Shown one piece after another: positions 54,900 through 64,000 of a stretch of DNA of 64,000 nt. The notes beneath the pieces are model-generated. The model was given only the letters and a program-made list of their open reading frames with translations, had not been told where the DNA came from and did not search any database. Source of the stretch: Chitinophagaceae bacterium (GTDB lineage: Bacteria > Bacteroidota > Bacteroidia > Chitinophagales > Chitinophagaceae); NCBI GenBank assembly GCA_019747705.1, contig JAIEQM010000004.1, positions 1-64,000 on the forward strand. The letters are read 5' to 3'. How positions within the stretch are numbered: the stretch's first letter is position 1; each line of letters opens with the position of its first letter. Position numbers and translations under genes: made by a program.

Positions 54900-57416
54900 T
54901 TATGGTTTTGCAAACCGCTTGTGAATAAACCGTTTCACCAGTTCTGCAGTAAACAAATAAACAAATACAATCATTACAATATAAAGAAGAACCTGTGCCG
55001 GCAGCTTTTCAAAACCTGCCAGTTTGCTGAAGGGCAACCAGGGCAGCAGCCATCCTGCTGTTAAACAAATCAGTACACTCAAAACAAGTTTTTTACCCGG
55101 TTTACTTTTTTTAAATGGCGTGTGCCATGTGCGAATGATGAAGACCACTAAAATTTGGGTAGCTAATGATTCCATAAACCAGCCGGTTCGGAACTGGGCT
55201 TCACCCAGAGCGAAATATTTATACAGCAGGAAAAAAGTCAGCAGGTCAAATACAGAACTTGTTAATCCGAATATAATCATGTAGCTGTAAATCATTTTCA
55301 GGTTCCAGCGCTGGGGTTTTTGAATATAACTATCATCTACATTATCAGAAGGGATGGTTACCTGTGAAGTGTCATACAAAAAATTATTAATTAAAATCTG
55401 CACAGGAAGCATGGGTAAAAAAGGAAGAAACAAAGTGGCAGCAGCTACGGAAAACATATTGCCGAAATTGGAACTGAGGCCCATTAAAATATATTTCATG
55501 GTGTTGCCAAATGTTTTGCGGCCTTCCAGGATACCTTCTCGTAACACCATCAGGTCTTTTTGTGTAAGAATAATATCAGCGGCATCTTTTGTTACATCAG
55601 TGGCGCTGTTTACTGAAATACCAATGTCGGCTGTTTTAAGTGAAGGAGCATCGTTAATCCCATCGCCCATATAACCCACTGCATGATGATGTGATTTTAA
55701 TGCAATGATGACCCTGTTTTTTTGTTCGGGAGAAAACCGGGTGAAAATAGTGGTTTCTTTTACCCTGCGCTGTAACGCATCATCTGTTAGCCCGTCCATT
55801 TCATAGCCCTGCATCATCCCTTTAATGGGCAATCCAATATCCCTGCAAACTTTTTGCGTTACCAAATGATTATCGCCCGTAATAATTTTTACTTCTACTC
55901 CAATATTATTGAGCGCTGCTATTACTTCATCTGCATCTTCTTTGGGAGGGTCAAGAAAAGCAATAAAACCCTGCAGGGTCATCTCTGTTTCATCTTCTTT
56001 GGTAAAAATTTCATCTGCACCTGTTTCTTTTGTGGCAATGGCCAGCACACGGAAACCTTCGCTGCTGAGAGATTCATACTCAGTTGTGGCTTTTTTTAAA
56101 ACAGATTCATTGATGAGGCATGCTTTAAAAATTTCTTCGGGGGCTCCTTTACAAACGAGGATGTTCCTGTTTTGAAATGTTACAACCACGCTCATCCGTT
56201 TTCTCACAAAGTCAAACGGTATTTCATCTTTTTTGGTGTAAGCGGAAATATCCACTTTCCGGAAAGAAATAACCGCATCATCCAGCGGGTTTTTAATACC
56301 TGTTTGATAAAAGCTGTTTAAATAAGCAAGCAGCAGTAAGTATTCTGAATCCTTTCCTTCCTGGTCAACATATTTAATCAAACGGATTTTATCTTCAGTA
56401 ATGGTTCCGGTTTTATCGGTACACAAAACTTCCATGCTGCCGAAATTGGGTATGGCTGACAGCTTTTTTACAATAACACCTTTCCGGGCCATGTGTGCAG
56501 AACCTTTTGACATGGTAACTGCCATAATCATTGGCAGCAGTTCAGGCGTTAAGCCCACGGCTATTGCTAATGAAAACATAAACGATTCAAGCAGGTTGTG
56601 TTTCAGCACGGCATTTACAAGAAAAATAAAAAGCACCAGCACAATGGTTACTTTCATAATTAAATAACCAAATGCTGTAATGCCTTTGCTGAAATCGGTT
56701 TCTGTTTCAGGCGCAATTAACTGTTCTGCAATTTTGCCAAACTCAGTAGCCGCTCCTGTTTTTACAACGATGGCCCTTGCAGTTCCGGTTATAACACTGG
56801 AGCCCATGAACACAATATTGTTCAGATCAGAAGGGTTTTGGCTATCATTGCTGAGCGCTTCACTTTGCTTTTCGCATGGGAATGATTCTCCTGTGAGCGA
56901 TGACTGGTTTACAAAAAAATCTTTTGCAAAAAGTATCCTTGCATCAGCAGGAACAATTTTACCGGCGCTGAGTAAAATAATATCGCCTTTGCAAAGTTCT
57001 TCATGCAGCAGTTCCTGCTGCCTGCTGTTGCGTATTACTGTTGCCTTGTTTTTTACACTTTCCTTCAACCGTTCTGCTGCATTACGTGCATCCCGTTCCT
57101 GGTAAAAATCTATGGCAACGCTAATGAGAATCATGAAAAGAATGATGGAGGCATTGATGGTTTCGCCCAATGAGTACGAGATAACTGTTGCAATAAGTAA
57201 AATAATAATGAGCGGGCTTTTAAAGTGGCTCAGCAATTCCAGCAGTGCATGCTTATGCTTGTCTGTATGGATAGTGTTTTTGCCAAATTGTTTGATGCGT
57301 TTTGCAGCTTCTTCATCTGTAAGACCTGTTGCTTCATTGCTGCTGAGCGCCGCAATCACTTCCTTAGCCGTTAAAACTGAAAGGTAACCGTTTGAAGAAG
57401 TTGTTTCTTTTTTCAT
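54900..57416 (-). CDS. mgtA: MgtA/MgtB-type magnesium-transporting P-type ATPase
   Basis: An 838-residue inner-membrane P-type ATPase. The M4 ion-site sequence VGLTPELLPMIMAVTMSKG is the signature of MgtA-type Mg2+ importers. Other motifs are NQSSLTGESFP, the phosphorylation site CTDKTGTITEDKI, ITGDNHLVT and GYMGDGINDAPSLKTADIGISV. C-terminal helices are complete. It is distinct from the P2 ATPase at 34-36 kb. No Mg2+-sensing leader is visible; the upstream gap to the hydrolase gene is only 50 bp, so the two may be co-transcribed. Confidence 0.92.
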   Translation of the reverse strand: MKKETTSSNGYLSVLTAKEVIAALSSNEATGLTDEEAAKRIKQFGKNTIHTDKHKHALLELLSHFKSPLIIILLIATVISYSLGETINASIILFMILISVAIDFYQERDARNAAERLKESVKNKATVIRNSRQQELLHEELCKGDIILLSAGKIVPADARILFAKDFFVNQSSLTGESFPCEKQSEALSNDSQNPSDLNNIVFMGSSVITGTARAIVVKTGAATEFGKIAEQLIAPETETDFSKGITAFGYLIMKVTIVLVLFIFLVNAVLKHNLLESFMFSLAIAVGLTPELLPMIMAVTMSKGSAHMARKGVIVKKLSAIPNFGSMEVLCTDKTGTITEDKIRLIKYVDQEGKDSEYLLLLAYLNSFYQTGIKNPLDDAVISFRKVDISAYTKKDEIPFDFVRKRMSVVVTFQNRNILVCKGAPEEIFKACLINESVLKKATTEYESLSSEGFRVLAIATKETGADEIFTKEDETEMTLQGFIAFLDPPKEDADEVIAALNNIGVEVKIITGDNHLVTQKVCRDIGLPIKGMMQGYEMDGLTDDALQRRVKETTIFTRFSPEQKNRVIIALKSHHHAVGYMGDGINDAPSLKTADIGISVNSATDVTKDAADIILTQKDLMVLREGILEGRKTFGNTMKYILMGLSSNFGNMFSVAAATLFLPFLPMLPVQILINNFLYDTSQVTIPSDNVDDSYIQKPQRWNLKMIYSYMIIFGLTSSVFDLLTFFLLYKYFALGEAQFRTGWFMESLATQILVVFIIRTWHTPFKKSKPGKKLVLSVLICLTAGWLLPWLPFSKLAGFEKLPAQVLLYIVMIVFVYLFTAELVKRFIHKRFAKP

Positions 57417-57466
57417 GATAGTTTGTGAAGCTTTTGTTTATCAGTTTGAGCAGTAATAAGAACGCA

Positions 57467-58477
57467 TCAGTTTCCTTTTATCCGTTTCATTAATACAGAA
57501 ACAGTTTGCCGGTTCCATCCTTCAAACCGCCCACGCTGCACCACCAATTGATTATCCTGCGGATGCTGCAGGTAATAATGAAATACAAATCTGCCCCGTG
57601 CATTTTGCCATCCAAGAATTTGACCGAAGCGTAAATCATTAAACACCAGTGTATTGTTATACTTTTCCACCGTATAAAACTGCTGTGAAAACCGAATGAG
57701 CTTTTGCAGGTCTTCATGATCTGCCACCGGCGCCAGCAATGAATCATTACGTGCGAAATATTCAAATGCAATTTCTTTTTTACTGTCAAACACTGAACGA
57801 AAGCCAACATAGTAGCCACTGTCATTTCCTGCAACAATATACCACAACCAGTTTTGCAATGGGGCAGGGGTGGTAAAATATCTTGTGTACCTGATGTTTT
57901 GTTTTGCAAAGATTTCTTTTACATCCCTGTTAATGCGGATTTTATTGACGGTGCAATAGCTGAGATAGATAAACGGAATAATAAGACCAAACTTCCACCA
58001 GAACTTTCGTTTTGTACTGTAGCTGTTTAACGTAATAAGCATAAGCATTGCAATACCCGGCCAGATGGAAAAGAAAAAATCCGCAACATAAACAGTATTG
58101 AACGAAAAGCGGGTATGACTGAACGGTTCCAGCCACCCGGTTCCATAATTATTAAAACCGTCTAAAAACAAATGCAGAAAAACTTCTGTTGCAAAAAAGA
58201 AAATCCAGGTACTGAAACGGATATTGTGCGGTTTGTGAATTTTATCAGCAGCCAATGCAAATACAGGTACAATAAGCAGGGCAAATAAAATAGAATGAGT
58301 AAAGCCACGGTGTGCCAGTAAATTTTCTGAGGTACTCATCCACAGAGATGTAATAAAATCAATATCAGGAATGCTTTGTGCCAGTGCGCCCCATATCATT
58401 GCTTTTTTGCCAAAGCCTTTTTTAAAAAATGCTTCACCAACGCAGGCGCCAATTGCTATGTGAGTAATGGAATCCAT
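57467..58477 (-). CDS. YdjM-type membrane-bound metal-dependent hydrolase family protein
   Basis: A 336-residue protein. The N-terminal half has the PF04307 pattern: MDSITHIAIGACVGEAF, ALAQSIPDIDFI and HRGFTHSILFALL with conserved His/Asp residues, followed by about five membrane helices. The C-terminal part (from about residue 210) is a soluble domain (FARNDSLLAPVADHEDLQKLIRFSQQF). The biochemical activity of this family is not established. ATG 58477 is used; a longer frame adds 12 unconserved residues. A weak TTGATTGAAGTAAT upstream was not accepted as a box. Confidence 0.85.
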   Translation of the reverse strand: MDSITHIAIGACVGEAFFKKGFGKKAMIWGALAQSIPDIDFITSLWMSTSENLLAHRGFTHSILFALLIVPVFALAADKIHKPHNIRFSTWIFFFATEVFLHLFLDGFNNYGTGWLEPFSHTRFSFNTVYVADFFFSIWPGIAMLMLITLNSYSTKRKFWWKFGLIIPFIYLSYCTVNKIRINRDVKEIFAKQNIRYTRYFTTPAPLQNWLWYIVAGNDSGYYVGFRSVFDSKKEIAFEYFARNDSLLAPVADHEDLQKLIRFSQQFYTVEKYNNTLVFNDLRFGQILGWQNARGRFVFHYYLQHPQDNQLVVQRGRFEGWNRQTVSVLMKRIKGN

Positions 58478-58601
58478 TCGTTTTAAATTTCCATGAGCCG
58501 GTAACCCGTGCAATAACTGCCAGTACTAACGCACTTATATAAACTGACCAGTTGTATTTGTCTGTTGATTGAAGTAATAACTTTAGACTTCTTTTTCAGG
58601 G

Positions 58602-59441
58602 TTATTTATTATGTGCAATAAAGAGTGGCAGCTTTACATTTTTCATCAGTACATCAGCCATACTTTGCCTGAACCAGCGTGATACAGCTGATCTTCTGTA
58701 AGCGCCCAGCACTACCATTGCATTTTCTTTTTCATTCTTTAAGTAATTCATCACTTCTTCTTCCGCCAGTCCTTTTAAAACAGTATAAACTGCTTTGGGA
58801 AAATGGCGCTTCATAAACTCTTTCATCATTTTATTATCCGGCAGGTGAAGCGAGTTGCCGGGGCTTTTTACTGAAATCACTTCTACAGGTAAATGTTTCA
58901 GGAAAGGCATCATATAACTGAACATTTTTACAGCGTGTACTGATGAAGGCTCACCATCGTACAAGATCACAATTTTATCAACAGACTTAAATTTTTCAGG
59001 AACCACCAGCACCGGGCACTGAGTATCTCCCAGCAAATCACGGATAAAACGTGTGGGCAAGCTTTCAGTATAATGTGTAAATGTTTCGTTGCCGTCAATA
59101 ATCAGCAGGTCTGCATAAATGGTTTCATGCTTTAATTCCTGTATAGCAATGTTACGGTCTTTATGAATGGTAAAGTGGATTCCTTCTTTTTCACAGGCTT
59201 TTTTAAAATCTTCAGCGGCAGTGGCACGTGTTTGTGTGTCCTTAGCATCAAGTTGTTTAAGTTTCGTTTCACCAGAGCCTTCTTTAACAGCAAGTTCATA
59301 AATTTTATAACTGGTATAAGAGGGGTCATCCAGGAAAATGCCCACTAAATGTGCACCGGATTGTTTTGCAAAATGAATGGCATATTCCCTGGTGCTCCTG
59401 GAATATTTAAGTCCATCAAATGCTGCTGCTATCTTTTTCAT
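58602..59441 (-). CDS. Two-domain universal stress protein, copy 2
   Basis: A 279-residue protein with two UspA-like domains, MKKIAAAFDGLKYSRSTREYAIHFAKQSGAHLVGIFLDDP and KIVILYDGEPSSVHAVKMFSYMMPFL. It ends MVVLGAYRRSAVSRWFRQSMADVLMKNVKLPLFIAHNK, the usual C-terminal nucleotide-pocket region. It is 35 bp downstream of a clear paralogue, so the pair arose by tandem duplication and should be co-transcribed from the box at 60382. Confidence 0.88.
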   Translation of the reverse strand: MKKIAAAFDGLKYSRSTREYAIHFAKQSGAHLVGIFLDDPSYTSYKIYELAVKEGSGETKLKQLDAKDTQTRATAAEDFKKACEKEGIHFTIHKDRNIAIQELKHETIYADLLIIDGNETFTHYTESLPTRFIRDLLGDTQCPVLVVPEKFKSVDKIVILYDGEPSSVHAVKMFSYMMPFLKHLPVEVISVKSPGNSLHLPDNKMMKEFMKRHFPKAVYTVLKGLAEEEVMNYLKNEKENAMVVLGAYRRSAVSRWFRQSMADVLMKNVKLPLFIAHNK

Positions 59442-59476
59442 ATGAAAATAAGTTTAGTGATCAGGTTTTAATGCTT

Positions 59477-60316
59477 TTATTGATGTGCGATAAATAAAGG
59501 CTGTGTTATTGTTTTAATTAATAAATCAGCATGGCTTTCTTTGAGAAATCTTGATAATGTGCTTCTTCCGTAAGCGCCCATTACAATAAATGTATTTTTC
59601 CTTTTGTACAGATAGTTAAAAAGGGCGGCGCTTCCGGATCCTTTCACGGCTTCAAAATGTATGCTTGTATAATAATTTTTCAGCCAGCTGCTGAATTTGA
59701 TTTTTTCGCTTTCTTCCCAACTGCCTGTTTCATTAGCCTGTAATACTGTTACTTTTTTAGAATTAAGTTGTGTAAACAGGTACGTAAATAGTTTAATGGC
59801 ATAAACAGAGGAAGCAGATGCATTACAGGTCATTATAATTTCATTAACGCCGTCAAATGTTTCAGGGGCAATAATTACCGGGCACTCTGCTTTTTCCAGC
59901 ATATCTTTTACAAAACCGGTGAGCGCCCCTTCGTTCTTTTCTTCAAAGGAAATTTCTGAATCAATAATCATTACATCGGCAATACGGCTCTCATCAAGTA
60001 ATTCTTTGGCAGGCACACCTGCATCCCGGTAAATATCATAATTCACTTCTCTGCTGATACAACCTTCTTTAAAAGCGGTAATATTTTTTTCAATCAGCAG
60101 AAGTTTTTCTTTATGACGGGCTGAATCTTCATCCACTTCCCATTCCACCATGGACGGGCCGTGCAGTTTTTTTACAACTGCTTTTTCTTCCTCCGCAAAA
60201 TTTTCAGGAAAAACCCCGGTAACTTTTGACTTTGTAAGTTTTGCCGGGTAGCAGGAAAAATCCATGGCATTTTTATCAGGGTTAACTGCATTAACGGCCA
60301 GCAGGATTTTTTCCAT
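59477..60316 (-). CDS. Two-domain universal stress protein, copy 3
   Basis: A 279-residue protein of exactly the same length as its downstream paralogue, with the matching ending FIVMGAYGRSTLSRFLKESHADLLIKTITQPLFIAHQ. The first domain (ILLAVNAVNPDKNAMDFSCYPAKLT) is more diverged. It is first in a two-gene operon with a well-formed FNR-like box 65 nt upstream. Three double-domain Usp proteins in one window point to a dedicated energy-stress region. Confidence 0.88.
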   Translation of the reverse strand: MEKILLAVNAVNPDKNAMDFSCYPAKLTKSKVTGVFPENFAEEEKAVVKKLHGPSMVEWEVDEDSARHKEKLLLIEKNITAFKEGCISREVNYDIYRDAGVPAKELLDESRIADVMIIDSEISFEEKNEGALTGFVKDMLEKAECPVIIAPETFDGVNEIIMTCNASASSVYAIKLFTYLFTQLNSKKVTVLQANETGSWEESEKIKFSSWLKNYYTSIHFEAVKGSGSAALFNYLYKRKNTFIVMGAYGRSTLSRFLKESHADLLIKTITQPLFIAHQ

Positions 60317-60381
60317 ATACTATTTTTCTCAAAACTATCAAAGACATTGAGAAAGGATGATGATGTGCATTTGAAAAAAGA

Positions 60382-60395
60382 TTGACAGCAATCAA
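60382..60395 (-). promoter_or_regulatory. FNR/CRP-like box of the universal stress protein pair
   Basis: TTGACAGCAATCAA matches TTGAC-N4-ATCAA at every defined position. The -7 region at the standard spacing (CATCCTTT) is poor. Confidence 0.55.
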
Positions 60396-60477
60396 ACTAT
60401 AACAGCTATCATTAAACTTCACCTGCATAAGTTAATGTTATTAAGATTACAAGGTAAAGTAAACCCGGCAGATAACA

Positions 60478-60905
60478 TTGATGGTACACCGCTTTACTGA
60501 GCTTTGTTTGCCTTTTGCATAATCATCAGCATTCCAAAATACATCCAGCGAATTTTATTCATCACTCATTTGTTCAAAGCCCCATTTGTCATCCAGGTTG
60601 AAATTCTCTTTCAGGAACTTCATAGGGCAAGTGTTTTTCTGCTTTAGGGCATAACTCACCATATCTTCAGCTTTGCGGAGTTTTTGAGTGAGGGTGGTTT
60701 CCAGTAACCGGATGTTCCCGTACTCTAAGGGAAGTTCTTTTGAAATTCTTCCGGTCTTTCTGTTAAAGTATTGAATTGGAATGTTAACCCCGGTACTTAA
60801 TACCACCCGTTTCTCCGCAGGAAAGCAATACTGCAGAGAAATCGGAGTAATTCCATTTTTGTTTACTTTCGCCTTTCGGGCAATGAGCTTAATTGGATAA
60901 CGCAT
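60478..60905 (-). pseudogene. N-terminal remnant of a tyrosine integrase
   Basis: The open frame of 116 codons, MRYPIKLIARKAKVNKNGITPISLQYCF...LSTGVNIPIQYFN, is the arm-binding start of a Bacteroidota-type site-specific integrase. The stop after MSDE appears to be a nonsense mutation. Reading on in the same frame gives NSLDVFWNADDYAKGKQ and SSVKRCTINVI, which looks like the next part of such integrases. The catalytic domain is missing. It marks a decayed mobile element at the right boundary of the box-bearing region. Confidence 0.75.
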
Positions 60906-61145
60906 AACTTGGTCTGTTTCAAGTCTGGTAAAATGTTACCAGGCTGTATAAAGGCAGAGCGGAACAAGATACCGGTTTGTTTATAAACATCTAAAAACAA
61001 GCATTTTCTGTTAAGATAGATAAGGAGAAGTAAAGTTGTTCATAGCGGATTTGGAGGGCGTGGGTCTTTTTTGTTTTGTACAACTGCCGGCCACTATCTG
61101 CTTCACTGCAGTTCAAATCGTATCTTCGCCCCTCAACTTTTTATT

Positions 61146-61463
61146 ATGGATGAACAACAAATGAACCCCCAGGGGCAATTGAATATTGAAATAACCGAAG
61201 AAGTGGCCGAAGGGGAGTATGCCAATCTCGCCATCATTACCCACAGCCATGCAGAGTTTGTGATTGATTTTGTAAACGTCATGCCTGGCACACCCAAGAG
61301 CAAAGTAAAATCAAGAATCATTTTTACACCGCAGCATGCCAAGCGTTTTATGAAAGCGCTTACCGAAAATATTCAGCGGTTTGAACAGGCCAATGGCAGC
61401 ATTCGTGACCTGGAAGATATTGCCATACCCATGAATTTTGGCGGGCCTACGGCGCAGGCGTAA
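61146..61463 (+). CDS. DUF3467 family protein
   Basis: A 105-residue cytoplasmic protein. It starts MDEQQMNPQGQLNIEITEEVAEGEYANLAIITHSHAEFVIDF and continues MPGTPKSKVKSRIIFTPQHAKRFMKALTENIQRFE, the conserved body of the DUF3467 family. The function is unknown. The ATG at 61146 is chosen over an earlier alternative start. A -7-like TATCTTCG lies about 15 nt upstream, typical of Bacteroidota housekeeping promoters. It is probably transcribed alone. Confidence 0.88.
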   Translation: MDEQQMNPQGQLNIEITEEVAEGEYANLAIITHSHAEFVIDFVNVMPGTPKSKVKSRIIFTPQHAKRFMKALTENIQRFEQANGSIRDLEDIAIPMNFGGPTAQA

Positions 61464-61658
61464 AACAGTTTTTAGTTTTTAGTTCTGAGTTTTGAGTTGT
61501 GGTGATACCAACTAATATTTTCATGGCATCGTCCCTTGCGTCGCAATCCTTTCATCGCATCTGCAAATGGCATCAATGGTTTGCAGGTAAATGCTTCATC
61601 ACGGGTCGGGGCGCTGCAAGCGACCTGAACCATACAAACGAAACTTTATTAAAAATTT

Positions 61659-62738
61659 ATGCCTGAGCAAATATTTTCATACAATCAACTCTATCAGTTC
61701 ACAAAAAATATTTTCTCGGCTATCGGCTGCAGTGAGGAACATGCCACTACTGCCACCAAAGCATTACTGGCGGCTGATGTAAGAGGTATTGACAGTCATG
61801 GCGTGGCACGCCTCAGCGGTTATGTGCGTTTGTGGGAAGCAAAGCGTGTAAATGCAACGCCCAATATCCGCATCATTCATGAAAGCCCATCAACAGCAGT
61901 GGTGGATGGCGATGCTGGATTGGGTTTAGTAGTTGCCGTATATGCCATGAACATTGCTATTGAAAAAGCCAAACAATGCGGCACCGGTTGGGTGAGTGTG
62001 CAAAACAGCAATCACTTTGGTATTGCAGGTTATCATGCAATGATGGCGTTGCAGCATGATATGATTGGTATGGCTATGACCAATGCAAGCGCATTGATGG
62101 CTCCCACTTTTTCAAAAGAACGGATGCTGGGTACCAACCCAATTGCTGTTGCCATACCTGCAGGTAATGAAGAACCTTTTATTGCCGACTTTGCAACAAC
62201 AACTGCCGCCAATGGAAAATTAGAAATCTTGCAACGTAAACATGCAGATGCACCTGTTGGATGGATTCAGGATGAAGAGGGTAATGCAACAACGGATGCA
62301 CATGCGTTGAAAAATAAAGGAGCATTACTGCCATTGGGAAGCGATAGCGAACATGGCAGTCATAAAGGTTATGCACTGGGCAGTATTGTTGATATTTTTT
62401 CTGCCGTATTAAGCGGGGCCAATTATGGTCCGTGGGCCAATCCTTTTCCTGCTTATGTACCCATGCCTCAGAATCAGCCCGGCAAAGGGTTGGGGCATTT
62501 TTTAGGAGCGATGTGTATTGATGCATTTCGTCCGGCTGATGAATTTAAAAAAGATATGGATCAATGGCTGCATCGTTTTCGTAATGCAACACCCATTGAT
62601 GCAGCACAAAAAGTATTGGTGCCCGGCGACCCTGAACGTTTGTTTGAAAAAGAACGAATGGAACACGGCATTCCGATTGTAGATTCTGTAGTGGAAGATT
62701 TGACAAAATTGGGACAGAAATTCAATATCAATCTTTAA
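61659..62738 (+). CDS. Ldh-family (malate/L-lactate dehydrogenase type) oxidoreductase
   Basis: A 359-residue NAD(P)-dependent 2-hydroxyacid dehydrogenase of the type II malate/L-lactate/ureidoglycolate dehydrogenase family (PF02615), which is unrelated to classical Rossmann LDH. Conserved segments are DVRGIDSHGVARLSGYV, VQNSNHFGIAGYHAM, GTNPIAVAIPAG and HKGYALGSIVDIFSAVLSGA. The substrate cannot be fixed by sequence; malate, lactate, ureidoglycolate and delta1-piperideine-2-carboxylate enzymes all occur in the family. No operator of the FNR-like type is present. Confidence 0.92.
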   Translation: MPEQIFSYNQLYQFTKNIFSAIGCSEEHATTATKALLAADVRGIDSHGVARLSGYVRLWEAKRVNATPNIRIIHESPSTAVVDGDAGLGLVVAVYAMNIAIEKAKQCGTGWVSVQNSNHFGIAGYHAMMALQHDMIGMAMTNASALMAPTFSKERMLGTNPIAVAIPAGNEEPFIADFATTTAANGKLEILQRKHADAPVGWIQDEEGNATTDAHALKNKGALLPLGSDSEHGSHKGYALGSIVDIFSAVLSGANYGPWANPFPAYVPMPQNQPGKGLGHFLGAMCIDAFRPADEFKKDMDQWLHRFRNATPIDAAQKVLVPGDPERLFEKERMEHGIPIVDSVVEDLTKLGQKFNINL

Positions 62739-63258
62739 ATTCGCAACCCCGTCCGAATTTATTTATAAGGGCGGGCGTTCATTGCAACAGATTTGAACAG
62801 ACTTAACGATTGCCTGCACATGAAATGATTTGTTGCACTGGTGCTTTTAAAGAATTTTCAACTTTACAACACGGTGGGGGGAATGATGAAGCAATTCATC
62901 TGTGAAAGTTTGTGTTGAAATTTCAAGATGATACTGGTGTCAGTACGTTGCAAACGCCAGACACCTTTGCAGAGTAGTGAACATAAGATGTAAAGCATTC
63001 AGACTGATTATCCCCTCCCCGGAGGGGTGGCGGAGTGTTAAACATAGTAAGAATTGAAAGGGGTGCCTGCCCGACTGAGTCATTCAGGCGGGGGTGTTGA
63101 ATAGAATTACTGAACGTACAAGAGTGCGACGCAACAGAAGTTTAATAGTAGCAGTAAAGCCGGTAACATAAAATAAAAAACAAAAATTAAAACATCTCAT
63201 TCTTTAATCAGGGTGTTTACAAACACCCCTTCAGGGGATGGGGGCAAAATTTACGACC
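62739..63258. other. Non-coding gap with REP-like hairpins before aspartate kinase
   Basis: The first half shows nothing notable. CCCCTCCCCGGAGGGG at 63012-63027 is a perfect palindrome, followed by a GCCTGCCCGACTGAG/CAGGCGGGGG pair to about 63095. A small hairpin, GGTGTTT/AAACACC, stands at about 63212-63228, and CCCCTTCAGGGG follows just before the gene. These belong to the same broad repeat class as those at 38.4-38.6 kb. Confidence 0.6.
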
Positions 63259-64000
63259 ATGAAAGTGATGAAGTTTGGCGGCACCTCAGTAGGCAAGCCG
63301 GAACGTATGCATGATGTAGCAAGTTTAATTACCCGTGATGATGAAAGTAAGATTGTGGTGTTAAGTGCATTGAGCGGTACCACCAATACACTCGTTGCCA
63401 TTGGCGCTGCACTGGCAGAAGCGGATAAAGCCGGCGCCAAACAAAAAATTGATGAACTCAATGCACATTATCAGAATTTCATTAATGATTTATTGAGCAC
63501 GGATGCAGCAAAAGAAAAATGCCGTGCCATCATTGCCGAACATTTTGAATTTTTAAATATCATTTTAAAAATTTCCTTCAATGAAGCATTGAACAAAGAC
63601 ATTCTGGCGCAGGGTGAATTGATGAGTACTAAAATGTTCAGTTGTTATCTTGAAGAAAAAGGAATCAAACACGCATTGCTGCCTGCATTGGATTTTATGA
63701 GTATTGACAGTTATGAAGAGCCGCAGGTGGGAACGATTAAAGTAAAATTGAGCCAGTTGCTCAATCAGCATAAAGATGTAAAGTTGTTTATTACCCAGGG
63801 TTACATCAGCCGCAATGCAAAAGGTGAAGTGGATAATTTAAAACGTGGCGGCAGTGATTACAGTGCCTCATTGATTGCTGCTGCTATTAAAGCATCTGTT
63901 TGTGAAATATGGACGGATATTGACGGCATGCACAACAATGACCCACGCATTGTAAAGAAAACAGTTGCTATTGAACAGTTGAGTTTTGATGAGGCTGCTG
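63259..64000 (+). CDS. Aspartate kinase, N-terminal part (runs off the window)
   Basis: The first 247 codons of an aspartate kinase, which phosphorylates aspartate at the start of lysine, threonine and methionine synthesis. It starts MKVMKFGGTSVGKPERMHDVA, the family's KFGGTSV phosphate-binding motif. Later come LAQGELMSTKMF, FITQGYISRNAKGEVDNLKRGGSDYSAS and EIWTDIDGMHNNDPRIV. In Bacteroidota this domain is often fused to homoserine dehydrogenase or another enzyme; the 3' end is outside, so this cannot be judged. An in-frame ATG seven codons earlier lies within a repeat hairpin and is less likely. Confidence 0.92.
   Translation, partial: MKVMKFGGTSVGKPERMHDVASLITRDDESKIVVLSALSGTTNTLVAIGAALAEADKAGAKQKIDELNAHYQNFINDLLSTDAAKEKCRAIIAEHFEFLNIILKISFNEALNKDILAQGELMSTKMFSCYLEEKGIKHALLPALDFMSIDSYEEPQVGTIKVKLSQLLNQHKDVKLFITQGYISRNAKGEVDNLKRGGSDYSASLIAAAIKASVCEIWTDIDGMHNNDPRIVKKTVAIEQLSFDEAA

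Noticed and set aside
58565..58578. TTGATTGAAGTAAT upstream of the YdjM-type gene
   Set aside because: The right half lacks the TCA core, and no -7 element is placed correctly.

Overview
The window looks like a chromosomal segment from a member of the Bacteroidota, probably Chitinophagaceae (an inference). The DNA is AT-rich and most genes lack a Shine-Dalgarno sequence. Promoters carry the Bacteroidota -7 element TAnnTTTG. The protein set (PF13568-type outer membrane barrel, Bacteroidota-style integrase N-terminus, baeRF3 protein, GerW protein, DUF3467 protein) fits the same group. No rRNA, tRNA or CRISPR array was seen.

Layout. 1-110: the 3' end of a group II intron, cut by the window edge. 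0.2-4.7 kb: small envelope and stress genes and an erythromycin-esterase homologue, all on the minus strand. 4.8-9.7 kb: a plus-strand run with a DUF892 protein, dienelactone-hydrolase-like protein, two FMN split-barrel proteins, phosphoribosyltransferase, GerW, BON and a desaturase. 9.8-12.3 kb: a minus-strand operon of small proteins. 12.9-20.2 kb: two Hsp20 chaperones, a phosphorylase-like GT35 protein lacking the PLP lysine, a PLD-family phospholipid synthase, an L,D-transpeptidase and a lipoprotein. 20.3-30.25 kb: an accessory stretch with membrane proteins, a secreted KatG, a duplicated gene fragment, a twice-frameshifted ATP-binding gene and a Fic-family remnant split by a 143-bp MITE. 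30.3-53.1 kb: a PAS histidine kinase overlapping a REC-CRP fusion regulator, then a six-gene envelope/P-type ATPase operon, a desaturase, an SDR, a response regulator, Mla genes, a CBS site-2 protease, PEP synthase, a universal stress protein and a baeRF3 protein. 53.3-60.3 kb: a short PolX, a nested repeat cluster with the second MITE copy, an MgtA-type ATPase and two more universal stress proteins. 60.5-64 kb: an integrase remnant, then ordinary genes (DUF3467, Ldh-family dehydrogenase, start of aspartate kinase).

The most interesting reading is regulatory. About fourteen 14-bp near-palindromes resembling TTGA[T/C]-N4-[A/G]TCAA (an FNR/CRP-type box) lie upstream of genes from 4.7 to 60.4 kb. 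At eight promoters the box sits 22-23 nt before a -7 element, 24 nt at a ninth. That is the geometry of class II CRP/FNR activation. The same window encodes a histidine kinase whose first PAS domain resembles the FixL haem PAS, and a response regulator fused to a CRP-type DNA-binding module. The genes behind the boxes (universal stress proteins, Hsp20, P-type ATPase, esterase/phosphoribosyltransferase/hydrolase, PEP synthase, CBS protein) recall the mycobacterial DosR dormancy regulon. I propose, as inference, a low-oxygen or energy-stress survival island controlled by this two-component pair. The 20.3-30.25 kb accessory stretch has no such boxes and seems to have been inserted into it.
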